Assembly (NCBI RefSeq): GCF_916619195.1
Contig: NZ_CAKAKL010000011.1
Location: 106,124-170,123 of the forward strand
Direction: 5' to 3'
Length of the DNA stretch: 64,000 nt
Origin: Inquilinus sp. Marseille-Q2685
Lineage (GTDB): Bacteria > Pseudomonadota > Alphaproteobacteria > DSM-16000 > Inquilinaceae
Shown here: positions 26,090-34,279 of the stretch, piece after piece
How positions within the stretch are numbered: the stretch's first letter is position 1
Layout of the letters: each line of letters starts with the position of its first letter
The notes under the pieces: model-generated
What the model was told of the DNA's origin: nothing
Databases searched by the model: none
What the model saw: the letters and a program-made list of their open reading frames with translations, nothing else
Program-made: the position numbers and the translations under genes

Positions 26090-27760
26090 CTAGAACAGCC
26101 CCTCGATCCTTCCGCCTTCGTCCAGCCGGATGTTGTTGGCGGCCGGGGTCTTCGGCAGGCCGGGCATGGTCATGATCTCGCCGCAGATCGCCACCAGGAA
26201 CTCCGCCCCCGCCGACAGGCGCAGCTCGCGCACCGGCACCACGTGATGCGACGGCGCGCCCTTCAGCGCCGGATCGGTCGAGAAGCTGTACTGGGTCTTG
26301 GCGACGCAGACCGGGAAGTGGCCGTAGGTCTTCTGGTACTGGGCGAACTGATCGCGCACCCGCTTGTCGGCGATGATGTCGTCGGCGCCGTAGATCGCGG
26401 TCGCGATCGTCCGCATCTTCTCCCACAGCGGCAGGTCGTCGTCGTACAGGGTGCGGAACTGGGAATGGTCCTCGGCCAGGGCCGCGACCTTGTGCGCGAG
26501 CTCGACCGTGCCGGCGCTGCCGTCCGACCAGTGGGTGCAGACCTGGGCCTCGACCCCGTGCTCGGAACAATAGTCGCGCACCGCCTGAAGCTCGGCCTCG
26601 GTGTCGGCGACGAAGCGGTTGACCGCGACCACCGCCGGCACGCCGAACTGGCCGACATTGCGGATGTGGCGGCCGAGATTGGCCAGGCCCTTCTTCAGCG
26701 CCGCCACGTTCTCCTGCCCGAGATCCTCCTTGGCCACGCCGCCATGCATCTTCAGCGCCCGCACGGTGGCGACGATCACCACCGCCGCCGGCTTCAGCCC
26801 GGCCTTGCGGCACTTGATGTCGAAGAACTTCTCGGCCCCGAGATCGGCGCCGAATCCGGCCTCGGTGACGACGTAGTCGGCCAGCTTCAGCGCCGTCCTG
26901 GTCGCCATCACCGAATTGCAGCCATGGGCGATGTTGGCGAAGGGGCCGCCATGGACGAAGGCCGGGTTGTTCTCCAGCGTCTGCACCAGGTTCGGCATGA
27001 AGGCGTCCTTGAGCAGCACGGTCATCGGCCCGTCCGCCTTCAGGTCCTTGGCGGTCACCGGCCGGCGGTCCCGGGTCTGGCCGACGATGATCCGGCCCAG
27101 CCGCTGCTCCAGATCCTGCAGGCTCTTCGACAGGCAGAAGATCGCCATCACCTCGGACGCCACGGTGATGTCGAAGCCGTCCTCCCGCGGGAAGCCGTTG
27201 GCGGCGCCGCCCAGGCTGGTGACGATCGAGCGCAGCGCCCGGTCGTTCATGTCCATCACCCGGCGCCAGGTCACCCGGCGGGTGTCGATGTCGAGCGCGT
27301 TGCCCCAGTAGATGTGGTTGTCCAGCAGTGCCGACAGCAGGTTGTGGGCGCTGCTGATGGCGTGGAAGTCGCCGGTGAAATGCAGGTTGATCTGCTCCAT
27401 CGGCACCACCTGGGCGTGGCCGCCGCCGGCGGCGCCGCCCTTGATGCCGAAGCAGGGGCCGAGCGAAGGCTCGCGCAGGCAGATCGCCGTCTTCCGGCCG
27501 ATCCGGTTCAGCCCGTCGCCGAGCCCGACCGTGGTGGTGGTCTTGCCCTCCCCCGCCGGGGTCGGGGTGATGGCGGTGACCAGGATCAGCTTGCCGTCGG
27601 GCCGGCCGCCGAGCCCGTCGACGAAGCCGGGCGTCAGCTTGGCGATGTGCGGGCCGTAGGGATAGAGAGCCTCGGAGGGGATGCCGAGCTTCGCGCCGAC
27701 CTCGGCGATCGGCCGCAGAGTCGCGGCCCGGGCAATCTCGATATCCGACGGTGCCCCCAT
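26090..27760 (-). CDS. fhs: Formate-tetrahydrofolate ligase
   Basis: The 556-residue product is the full-length ATP-dependent ligase that joins formate to tetrahydrofolate, giving 10-formyl-THF. The family ATP motif [18 protein letters not shown] lies at about 66-83, followed by [20 protein letters not shown] and the middle block [20 protein letters not shown]. The ATG at 27760 follows GGGGAG and gives the normal start. It is cytoplasmic. Next to sarcosine oxidase, which loads methylene groups on THF, it completes a one-carbon theme. It converges head-on with the toxin gene and is divergent from the GbdR-like regulator. Confidence 0.95.
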   Translation of the reverse strand: MGAPSDIEIARAATLRPIAEVGAKLGIPSEALYPYGPHIAKLTPGFVDGLGGRPDGKLILVTAITPTPAGEGKTTTTVGLGDGLNRIGRKTAICLREPSLGPCFGIKGGAAGGGHAQVVPMEQINLHFTGDFHAISSAHNLLSALLDNHIYWGNALDIDTRRVTWRRVMDMNDRALRSIVTSLGGAANGFPREDGFDITVASEVMAIFCLSKSLQDLEQRLGRIIVGQTRDRRPVTAKDLKADGPMTVLLKDAFMPNLVQTLENNPAFVHGGPFANIAHGCNSVMATRTALKLADYVVTEAGFGADLGAEKFFDIKCRKAGLKPAAVVIVATVRALKMHGGVAKEDLGQENVAALKKGLANLGRHIRNVGQFGVPAVVAVNRFVADTEAELQAVRDYCSEHGVEAQVCTHWSDGSAGTVELAHKVAALAEDHSQFRTLYDDDLPLWEKMRTIATAIYGADDIIADKRVRDQFAQYQKTYGHFPVCVAKTQYSFSTDPALKGAPSHHVVPVRELRLSAGAEFLVAICGEIMTMPGLPKTPAANNIRLDEGGRIEGLF

Positions 27761-28002
27761 GTCCCAAGCTCCCCAGGCGGTTTTTGCCGAAATCGTCCCA
27801 TAGCATCCGCGGCGGCACCCCGTCTGCGGCGACGTCATCCGGCCTCGCTGCGACGCGGCCGGGCGCGCGGCCGCGAGCCATGCGTCCAGCGGATCGCATC
27901 ATCACCAGCCCGTCGCAAGTAGCCTCTTTGTCGAATTTGCGACCCGTGCTACCGATTCGCCCAATAGGCGCCAACGTTGCGCCGCCGGGAGGCAGTCAAA
28001 GC

Positions 28003-29040
28003 ATGGGCCAGGATCCAGCCTTCGACACCGAGACGATCGGCTTCCTGCTGATTCCGCAGTTCTCGATGATCGCCTTCACCTCGGCGGTCGAACCGCTGCG
28101 CATCGCCAACCGCATGGCGGGCAAGCCGCTGTACCGCTGGATGGTGCTGTCCAAGGACGGCCAGGCGGTCAAGGCCAGCAACGGCATCAGCGTCGGCGTC
28201 GACAGCTCGCTGGCCGAGCTCAGCCGCCAGGCCGGCGTGTCCAGGCCACTCGACATGATCTTCGCCTGCTCCGGCCTCGGCATCGAGCGCTACCGCGACG
28301 ACGAGGTCTTCGCCTGGCTGCGCCGGGCGGAGCGGCAAGGCGTCGGCGTCGGCGCGCTGTGCACCGGCTCGCACCTGCTGGCCCGGGCCGGCCTCCTGGG
28401 CGGCTATCGCTGCGCCATCCATTGGGAGAACCTGCCGGGCTTCGCCGAGACCTTCCCCGAGATCCCGGTGTCGAGCGACCTGTTCGAGGTCGACCGCAAC
28501 CGCTACACCTGCTCCGGCGGCACCGCGGCGATCGACATGATGCTGCACCTGATCGCGATCCGGCAGGGTCGCGACCTGGCGACCAAGGTGTCCGAGCAGT
28601 GCCTGGTCGACCGCATCCGCAGCCCGCACGACCGCCAGCGCCTGCCGCTGCGCGCCCGCCTCGGCGTGCACAACCCGAAGCTGGTCTCGGCGATCGAGCT
28701 GATGGAGGCGAACATCGCCGAGCCGCTGCCGCAGGAGGAGCTGGCGGCCCATGTCGGCCTGTCGCGCCGGCAGCTGGAACGGCTGTTCCGCAAGCAGCTG
28801 GGCCACAGCCCGGCGCATTACTACCTGGAGCTGCGGCTGGAGCGGGCGCAGCACCTGATCAACCAGAGCGACCTGCCGATCGTCGACCTGGCGCTGGCCT
28901 GCGGCTTCGTTTCGGCCTCGCATTTCTCGAAATGCTACCGCCAGCTCTACGGCCGCTCGCCCCGGGAGGAGCGGGCGAACGCCATCCTGCGCGGCGTGCC
29001 GATGCCCGAGCGGCCGGTCCGCCAGAAGGTCCCCGCTTGA
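28003..29040 (+). CDS. GlxA-type AraC regulator (GbdR/CdhR-like)
   Basis: The 345-residue protein has an N-terminal DJ-1/GATase-like sensor domain (FLLIPQFSMIAFTSAVEPLR at 15-34, IFACSGLGIERY, GALCTGSHLLARAG) without enzymatic role, and a C-terminal AraC DNA-binding domain with two helix-turn-helices (LAAHVGLSRRQLERLFRKQL and LALACGFVSASHFSKCYRQL). In Pseudomonas the regulator GbdR of this family activates glycine-betaine and sarcosine catabolism genes, so control of the sox operon and fhs is the likely role here, though the sox operon is 4 kb away across a toxin-antitoxin island. The ATG follows GGGAGG. Confidence 0.85.
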   Translation: MGQDPAFDTETIGFLLIPQFSMIAFTSAVEPLRIANRMAGKPLYRWMVLSKDGQAVKASNGISVGVDSSLAELSRQAGVSRPLDMIFACSGLGIERYRDDEVFAWLRRAERQGVGVGALCTGSHLLARAGLLGGYRCAIHWENLPGFAETFPEIPVSSDLFEVDRNRYTCSGGTAAIDMMLHLIAIRQGRDLATKVSEQCLVDRIRSPHDRQRLPLRARLGVHNPKLVSAIELMEANIAEPLPQEELAAHVGLSRRQLERLFRKQLGHSPAHYYLELRLERAQHLINQSDLPIVDLALACGFVSASHFSKCYRQLYGRSPREERANAILRGVPMPERPVRQKVPA

Positions 29041-29213
29041 CGACGCAATCCAGCTTTGCTGCGCTGCGGTAACTGGGGACTCGCTTCGGAGGACCGATCT
29101 GTGCATAGTCCGCGACTTCGCGTAACGGCATCCCGGATCCGAATGCCCGTAGACCGGACCTGGCGGCTCTCTCACGCCGCCGACCGCCTCGCCGCTGAGA
29201 CCCCTAGCACCCC

Positions 29214-29861
29214 ATGACCCGATTCTATGTGACCGGCACCGACACCGGTGTCGGCAAGACCCTCGCCTGCGCCTGCCTGGCCGCCGCCTGGGACGCCGAC
29301 TACTGGAAGCCGGTGCAGACCGGCCTGGCCGAGAAGCCGGCGGACACCGCGACCATTGCCGCCCTGACCGGCCTGCCGGCCGACCGGCTGCAGGCCCCGA
29401 CTTACGCCTTCCAGGCCCCGCTGGCGCCGGTGGCCGCCGCGGCGCTGGAGGAGAGCGAGATCGACCCGGCGTCGCTGACGCCGCCCTTCTCACCCCGGCC
29501 GCTCTTGATCGAGGGCCCGGGCGGCGGGCTGATGGTGCCGCTGGACTGTTCGACCCTGGCCGTCGACCTCCTGGCGGTGTGGCGCTATCCGACCATCGTG
29601 GTGGCCCGCAGCGGCCGCGGCACGATCAACCACACCCTCCTGACCATCGAGGCCCTGCGCCACCGCAAGATCCCGATCGCCGGGGTGGTGATGAACGGCC
29701 CGCTCAACGCCGGCAACCGCGCCGCCATCGAGAAGCATGGCGGCGTGCCGGTGATCCTGGAGATCCCGGAGCTGCCGAAGGTGACCCGCGCCGTGGTCGA
29801 GGAGCTGGCGCACGCCGTGCCGCCGCTCGGCGAGATCGTCTCCGAGGCCGTCGCCGCCTGA
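29214..29861 (+). CDS. bioD: ATP-dependent dethiobiotin synthetase
   Basis: The 215-residue protein has the P-loop GTDTGVGKT at 8-16, then YWKPVQTG with the conserved lysine and LIEGPGGGLMVPL, all hallmarks of BioD. It closes the ureido ring of 7,8-diaminopelargonate with CO2 and ATP, the penultimate step of biotin synthesis, in the cytoplasm. No other biotin gene (bioF, bioA, bioB) is nearby, so the pathway is split over the genome. No strong ribosome site is visible before the ATG. It converges with the DHA2 exporter gene 13 bp away. Confidence 0.9.
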   Translation: MTRFYVTGTDTGVGKTLACACLAAAWDADYWKPVQTGLAEKPADTATIAALTGLPADRLQAPTYAFQAPLAPVAAAALEESEIDPASLTPPFSPRPLLIEGPGGGLMVPLDCSTLAVDLLAVWRYPTIVVARSGRGTINHTLLTIEALRHRKIPIAGVVMNGPLNAGNRAAIEKHGGVPVILEIPELPKVTRAVVEELAHAVPPLGEIVSEAVAA

Positions 29862-29874
29862 GGCGGCGGGCCCG

Positions 29875-31398
29875 TCACCGGATCTCGCAGGCCTCCATCC
29901 TCCTCTCCCGCCGGCGCAGCAGGGCATAGGCGACCAGCGCCGCCGCCAGGGTCGCGGCCACCAGGACGGCGAGCATCGCCTGGAAGGCGGCCCCGTAGGC
30001 CTGGGCCAGCGCCGCGCGGCCGAGGCTGGGCAGCAGCGCCTCGGCGCGGCCCATGTCGCCGCCGGCCAGGGCGTTGACCGCGTCGGCCACCCTCGCCTCG
30101 CCGCCGGCCGCTCGATGCAGGCCGGACTGGCCGAGCGCCACCACCAGCGCGCCGGCCGCCGCGATCGCCACCGCCTCGCCCGCCACCCGCATGGTCGAGA
30201 AGATGCCCGTGGCCATGCCGGCGCGCTCGCGCGGAACGACGCTGACCGACAGGTCGTCCATCAGTCCCCAGGGCAGGCCGGTGCCGATGCCGACCACCAG
30301 CATCGGCAGGGCCAGCGCCGCAGCGCCGGCGCCGACCGGCACGGCGGCGAGCCAGGCGAGGCCGAGCGCCGCGATCACCAGCCCGATCGCCGACAGCACC
30401 GCCGCCGGGATCCGGCGGGCCAGGAGACCGGCCAGGAACGGCACCACCGCCATCGGCGCCGACAGCGCGATCATCAGCCCGCCGGCCTCGATCTCGCTCA
30501 TCCCCTCCGCCCCGATGAAGCGCACCGGCAGCAGCACCAGCGGCACCACGAAGCAGACGGCGGTGGCGATCGGCAGGAACTGCGCCCCGACGAAGCGCGG
30601 ATAGCGGAACAGCGACAGGTCCAGCATCGGCCGCCGCACCCGCGTCTCGACCGCGACGAACAGCGCCAGCATCGCCGCGGCGCCGAGCAGCAGGGCCAGC
30701 ACGACCGGGCTGCCCCAGCCGTCCTGCGGCCCCTGCATGATGCCGAAGGTCAGCAGGCCCAGGGCGGCGGTGAAGCTGAGCAGGCCGGGCCAGTCGACGC
30801 CGGTCGCGCCGGGGTCGCGCGATTCCCGCATCCGCGGCACGCCGAACAGCAGGACCAGGACGCCGATCGCGGTGCCGGTCAGGAAGATGGCGCGCCAGCC
30901 CAGCGTCTCCACCAGCGCGCCGGACAGGATCGGGCCGAAGGCCAGGCCGATGCCGAAGCTGGTGCCCAGCAGGCTGAAGGCGCGGGTGCGGGCCGGGCCT
31001 TCGAACTCCTGCGCCAGCGAGGCGGCGCCGCCGGCCATGGCGATCGAGGCGGCGACGCCCTGGGCGCCGCGCAGCAGGTCGAGCGCCACCACCGACGGGG
31101 CGAAGCCCAGCACCAGTGACAGCACGGCGAAGCCGGCCACGCCGATGGAGAACATCCGCTTGCGGCCGAGCTGGTCGGCCAAGGCCCCTGCGGCCATGAC
31201 GAAGCTGCCGAAGCACAGCACGAAGGCGTTCACCACCCAGGCCAGGGCCACCGGGCTGCCGCCGAGCTCTCGCCCGATCGCCGGCAGCGCCACCGCCGGG
31301 CCGGTGAAGCTGAGCGGCATCATCAGCCCGGCCAGGCAGACGGCGCCCAGCACCCAGAGGCCGTTGCCGGCCTCGTCGGGAATGGCGCGTGCGGTCAT
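29875..31398 (-). CDS. MFS drug exporter, DHA2 (14-helix) type
   Basis: The 507-residue protein has about fourteen hydrophobic segments, the number typical of DHA2 exporters, and MFS motif A in the loop ADQLGRKRMFSIGVAGFA near residues 72-89. The segment LGTSFGIGLAFGPILSGALV matches motif C of drug/H+ antiporters. It should export a toxic compound from the inner membrane. It lies 25 bp behind the short-chain dehydrogenase gene on the same strand, so the two are probably one transcript under the TetR regulator at 32266. Confidence 0.85.
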   Translation of the reverse strand: MTARAIPDEAGNGLWVLGAVCLAGLMMPLSFTGPAVALPAIGRELGGSPVALAWVVNAFVLCFGSFVMAAGALADQLGRKRMFSIGVAGFAVLSLVLGFAPSVVALDLLRGAQGVAASIAMAGGAASLAQEFEGPARTRAFSLLGTSFGIGLAFGPILSGALVETLGWRAIFLTGTAIGVLVLLFGVPRMRESRDPGATGVDWPGLLSFTAALGLLTFGIMQGPQDGWGSPVVLALLLGAAAMLALFVAVETRVRRPMLDLSLFRYPRFVGAQFLPIATAVCFVVPLVLLPVRFIGAEGMSEIEAGGLMIALSAPMAVVPFLAGLLARRIPAAVLSAIGLVIAALGLAWLAAVPVGAGAAALALPMLVVGIGTGLPWGLMDDLSVSVVPRERAGMATGIFSTMRVAGEAVAIAAAGALVVALGQSGLHRAAGGEARVADAVNALAGGDMGRAEALLPSLGRAALAQAYGAAFQAMLAVLVAATLAAALVAYALLRRRERRMEACEIR

Positions 31399-31423
31399 CT
31401 CGTCGCTCCTGCGCTCGCGGTGG

Positions 31424-32164
31424 TCAAATGGACATGCCGCCGTCGATGGTCAGCGCGGCGCCGGTGACGAAGCGGCTCTCGGCCGAAGCCACCCAGGCGA
31501 CCAGCCCGGCGATGTCGTCGCCGCTGCCGAAGCGCGGGATCGCCATCAGCCCGCGCAGGGTGTCGGCGCGCGGCCCGTCGGCCGGGTTCATGTCGGTGTC
31601 GGTCGGGCCCGGCTGCACCAGGTTGACGGTGATGCCCTGGGGCCCGAGGTCGCGCGCGGCGCCCTTGACCAGGCCGGTCAGCGCCGTCTTGGACAGGGTG
31701 TAGAGCGTCATCGCGGCCCCCGGCACGCGCTCGGCCAGGTTGCTGCCGATGACGATGATCCGCCCGCCCTCCGGCAGGTGCCGGGCCGCGGCCTGGGCCG
31801 CGACGAAGACGCCGCGGACATTGACCGCGATGCTGCGGTCGAACTCCTCCACCGAGACCTCGGTGAACGGCTTGCGCACGGCGATGCCGGCATTGGCGAC
31901 CAGGATGTCGAGCCGGCCGAGCCCTGCCGCCGCCCGGTCCACCGCCGCCGCGGCCGCGACCGGGTCTGCGCTGTCGGCCTGGATCAGCAGGGCGCGCCGG
32001 CCCGCCGCCTCGATATCGCGCGCCACCTCCGCCGCCTTCTCGGGCGAGGCGCTGTAGGTCAGGGCCACGTCGGCGCCCTGGCGCGCCAGGCGGCGGGCGA
32101 TGGCGGCGCCGATGCCGCGGCTGGCGCCGGTGACCAGCGCCGCCGTTCCGGACAGGTTGGCCAT
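31424..32164 (-). CDS. Short-chain dehydrogenase/reductase (FabG-like)
   Basis: The 246-residue protein is a classical SDR: TGASRGIGAAIARRLA near residues 13-28, NAG in VANAGIAV, the catalytic Tyr-x3-Lys in YTLSKTALTG and a Ser in IIVIGSNLA. It reduces a carbonyl with NADPH; the substrate is unknown. The start at 32164 was chosen because GGAG lies 7 bases before it; the codon four residues earlier lacks such a site. It is the first gene before the DHA2 exporter, divergent from TetR, and has an exceptional inverted repeat in its promoter, so repression by that TetR is very likely. Confidence 0.85.
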   Translation of the reverse strand: MANLSGTAALVTGASRGIGAAIARRLARQGADVALTYSASPEKAAEVARDIEAAGRRALLIQADSADPVAAAAAVDRAAAGLGRLDILVANAGIAVRKPFTEVSVEEFDRSIAVNVRGVFVAAQAAARHLPEGGRIIVIGSNLAERVPGAAMTLYTLSKTALTGLVKGAARDLGPQGITVNLVQPGPTDTDMNPADGPRADTLRGLMAIPRFGSGDDIAGLVAWVASAESRFVTGAALTIDGGMSI

Positions 32165-32178
32165 GGGAATCTCCATAT

Positions 32179-32253
32179 CTTTAATGATCGATAAATAAAT
32201 AGCTGGCGCAGTTGCATCCCGCGGTCAAGCGATTTATTTATGGATCGTTAAAG
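32179..32253. promoter_or_regulatory. Pair of inverted TetR operators between the SDR and TetR genes
   Basis: A 22-base block at 32179-32200 and its inverted copy at 32232-32253 match at 20 of 22 positions with 31 bases between. Each copy holds a near-palindrome centred on GATC (TTTAATGATCGATAAA at 32180-32195; TTTATGGATCGTTAAA at 32237-32252). One copy lies 15 bp from the SDR start, the other 13 bp from the TetR start, so one regulator could block both divergent promoters. Confidence 0.75.
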
Positions 32254-32265
32254 AAAGGAACGGAG

Positions 32266-32958
32266 ATGGCGGAGCGCGGCCGACCCCGCGGTTTCGATCG
32301 GGACGTCGCCCTGCGGCGGGCGATGGAGCTGTTCTGGCGACACGGCTATGAGGGCGTGTCGATGGCCGACCTGACGGCGGCGATGGGCATCGCGGCGCCC
32401 AGCCTCTACGCCGCCTTCGGCAGCAAGGAGGCGCTGTTCCGCGAGGCGGTCGATCTCTACCGCGCCACCAACGGCTCGGCCACGCGCCGGGCGCTGGGCT
32501 GCCAGCGCACGGCGCGCGCGGCGATCGAGGCGATGCTGCGCGACAACGCCGACGCCTTCACCGACCCCGACCTGCCGAACGGCTGCTTCGTCATCCTCGG
32601 CGCCATCAACACGGCGCCGGAGCACGAGGGCGTGCGGGCCCATCTGCTGGACCTGCACAAGGAATCCTGCGGCCTGATCCTGCGCCGGCTGGAGCAAGGC
32701 AAGGCCGCGGGCGAGTTCCCGCCGGGCCTGGATCTGGGCCCGCTCGCCGGCTTCATGTCGACCGTCCTGGCCGGCCTGTCGATCAAAGCCCGCGACGGCA
32801 CCGGCCGCCGCGAGATGCACGCCATCATCGACCACGCCATGGCGGCCTGGGACGCGATGGTGGGGGCCGCTTCAGTCACCAGCGAGAGCCGTCCGAGAAC
32901 GGGCCCGGCGCGGCCGTCGGATGGCTCTAAGCCGGCGGGCGCTGCCAGCGGCGCGTGA
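32266..32958 (+). CDS. TetR-family repressor
   Basis: The 230-residue protein has an N-terminal TetR helix-turn-helix (GFDRDVALRRAMELFWRHGY, then VSMADLTAAMGIAAPSLYAA and FGSKEALFREAV) and a variable ligand-binding helical domain. The ATG follows AACGGAG. It is divergent from the SDR/exporter pair and most likely represses it and itself through the inverted operators at 32179-32253. The last 30 residues are a low-complexity tail beyond the usual domain; the final 32 bases overlap the convergent DedA-methyltransferase gene. Confidence 0.88.
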   Translation: MAERGRPRGFDRDVALRRAMELFWRHGYEGVSMADLTAAMGIAAPSLYAAFGSKEALFREAVDLYRATNGSATRRALGCQRTARAAIEAMLRDNADAFTDPDLPNGCFVILGAINTAPEHEGVRAHLLDLHKESCGLILRRLEQGKAAGEFPPGLDLGPLAGFMSTVLAGLSIKARDGTGRREMHAIIDHAMAAWDAMVGAASVTSESRPRTGPARPSDGSKPAGAASGA

Positions 32959-34213
32959 TCTTGTACACCGCGGCCGGCGGGACGTTGGCGACCGCCCGGC
33001 CGATCCGCACCGCCTTCAGCCCGAGCCGGTCGAGGATGGCGCGCGGGATCGGGCAGCGCGGCCCGTAGGTGAACTGGTAGAACGCGCCGTCCGGCCGCAG
33101 ATGGCCGAAGGCGCCTTCGAGAATGCCGATCACCGTCTTGGGCGGCATCGACAGCACCGGCAGGCCGCTGACCACGGCACCCGCCTTCTCGCCGCCGAAG
33201 GGATCGGCCGCGCCCAGCCTGGCCGCGTTCATGCACAGCACCTGCGCCTCGGGAAAGCGCTCGCGCAGCAGCGCCGCGAAATCCGGCCCGGCTTCGACCA
33301 GCGCCAGCCGCGATTCCGGCACGCCGCGGCCGATCAGGGCCCGGGTGAACGCGCCTGTGCCGGGCCCGAGCTCGATCACCGGCGCCGACTCCGGCCCGAT
33401 CTCGGCGGTGATCGCGGCGGCGAGGGCCCGACCGGAGGGCACCACCGCGGCCACCCGCAGCGGCGCCTTCAGCCAGGCGCGGAAGAAGGCGAAGTCGTCG
33501 GCCGCGTCCTGGCGGCGCGTGGGGCCGGCCGCGGGCCGCGGCGACATCGCGGCGCCCGGCATCAGGACCGGCGACGCGCCGGCGGAGGAAACGGCGACGG
33601 CCTGCCGCCGGCGGGAAAAGCTACGCCACATCATCGTGCCCATGAGCTCCAGAGACAGCAGCGCGACCAGCGCCGTCAACGCGATCGAGGACGCATTCGG
33701 GTCGGGTTCGAACAGCGACGCGGCGGCATAGCCGGTGCCGATGAACAGCCCGTTCCACAGCCCGATCCCAAGGGCGGTGGCCGTGAAGAACATCAAAGGG
33801 CGGGCCCGCAGCAGCCCGGCGACGCCGGGCACCACCAGCCGCACGGTCGGGACCAGCTGCGCCACCAGCGCGAACAGCACCCCGCGGTCCCGCAGCCAGG
33901 CGATGCAGCGGTCGACCCGCGCCGGCGCCATGCCGAAGAAGCCGGCGGTGCGGCGCAGCAGCGCCCCGGCCCGCGCCTCGCCCAGGCCCCAGCCCAGCCC
34001 GTAGAACAGGGCGCAGCCGGCGACGCCGCCGATCACGGTCAGGGCGAAGGCCAGCGGCAGCGACCAGTAGCCCTCGCCCACCGCCACCCCGACCGCGACC
34101 AGGAGGCCGTAGGAGGGCAGGATCGGCAGCAGGCGTTCGACCAGCATGAGACCGAACAGGCCGGCGACGCTGCAGGCGGCGATCCAGGGCATGAGGTCTC
34201 CCAGCGGGTCCAT
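32927..34213 (-). CDS. Fusion of a DedA (VTT) membrane domain with a phospholipid N-methyltransferase
   Basis: One uninterrupted 428-residue frame joins two known families. Residues 1-200 are a DedA/SNARE-associated (VTT) domain: ERLLPILPSYGLLVAVG at 26-42, YGLGWGLGEARAGALLRR at 71-88, and the re-entrant-loop-like LVPTVRLVVPGVAGLLR at 120-136, with about five hydrophobic segments. Residues 201-240 are a polar linker. Residues 241-428 match PmtA-type phospholipid N-methyltransferases (FFRAWLKAPLRVAAVVPSGR at 243-262; SAM motif ELGPGTGAFT at 281-290; VVSGLPVLS; FYQFTYGPRCPIPR). DedA proteins are linked to lipid translocation and PmtA methylates phosphatidylethanolamine to phosphatidylcholine. 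An ATG at 34192 with GGGAG before it would shorten the start by seven residues. It follows iorB-like by 66 bp. Confidence 0.85.
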   Translation of the reverse strand: MDPLGDLMPWIAACSVAGLFGLMLVERLLPILPSYGLLVAVGVAVGEGYWSLPLAFALTVIGGVAGCALFYGLGWGLGEARAGALLRRTAGFFGMAPARVDRCIAWLRDRGVLFALVAQLVPTVRLVVPGVAGLLRARPLMFFTATALGIGLWNGLFIGTGYAAASLFEPDPNASSIALTALVALLSLELMGTMMWRSFSRRRQAVAVSSAGASPVLMPGAAMSPRPAAGPTRRQDAADDFAFFRAWLKAPLRVAAVVPSGRALAAAITAEIGPESAPVIELGPGTGAFTRALIGRGVPESRLALVEAGPDFAALLRERFPEAQVLCMNAARLGAADPFGGEKAGAVVSGLPVLSMPPKTVIGILEGAFGHLRPDGAFYQFTYGPRCPIPRAILDRLGLKAVRIGRAVANVPPAAVYKITRRWQRPPA

Positions 34214-34254
34214 GGCCGAGTCCCGAGCATCATAATAGGAATGGGAAGGACAGG

Positions 34255-34277
34255 GGAACGCGATAGCGGTGCGTTCC
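34255..34277 (-). terminator. Weak hairpin after the molybdopterin-subunit gene
   Basis: GGAACGC at 34255-34261 and its complement GCGTTCC at 34271-34277 form a 7-bp stem two bases beyond the stop of the molybdopterin-binding subunit gene. There is no T-tract, so it may only reduce read-through into the DedA-methyltransferase gene. Confidence 0.3.
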
Positions 34278-34279
34278 GC

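Noticed and set aside
27761..28002. Riboswitch or folate/glycine-responsive leader before fhs or the GbdR-like gene
   Set aside because: No recognisable riboswitch core or long leader structure was seen in the 242-bp divergent gap.
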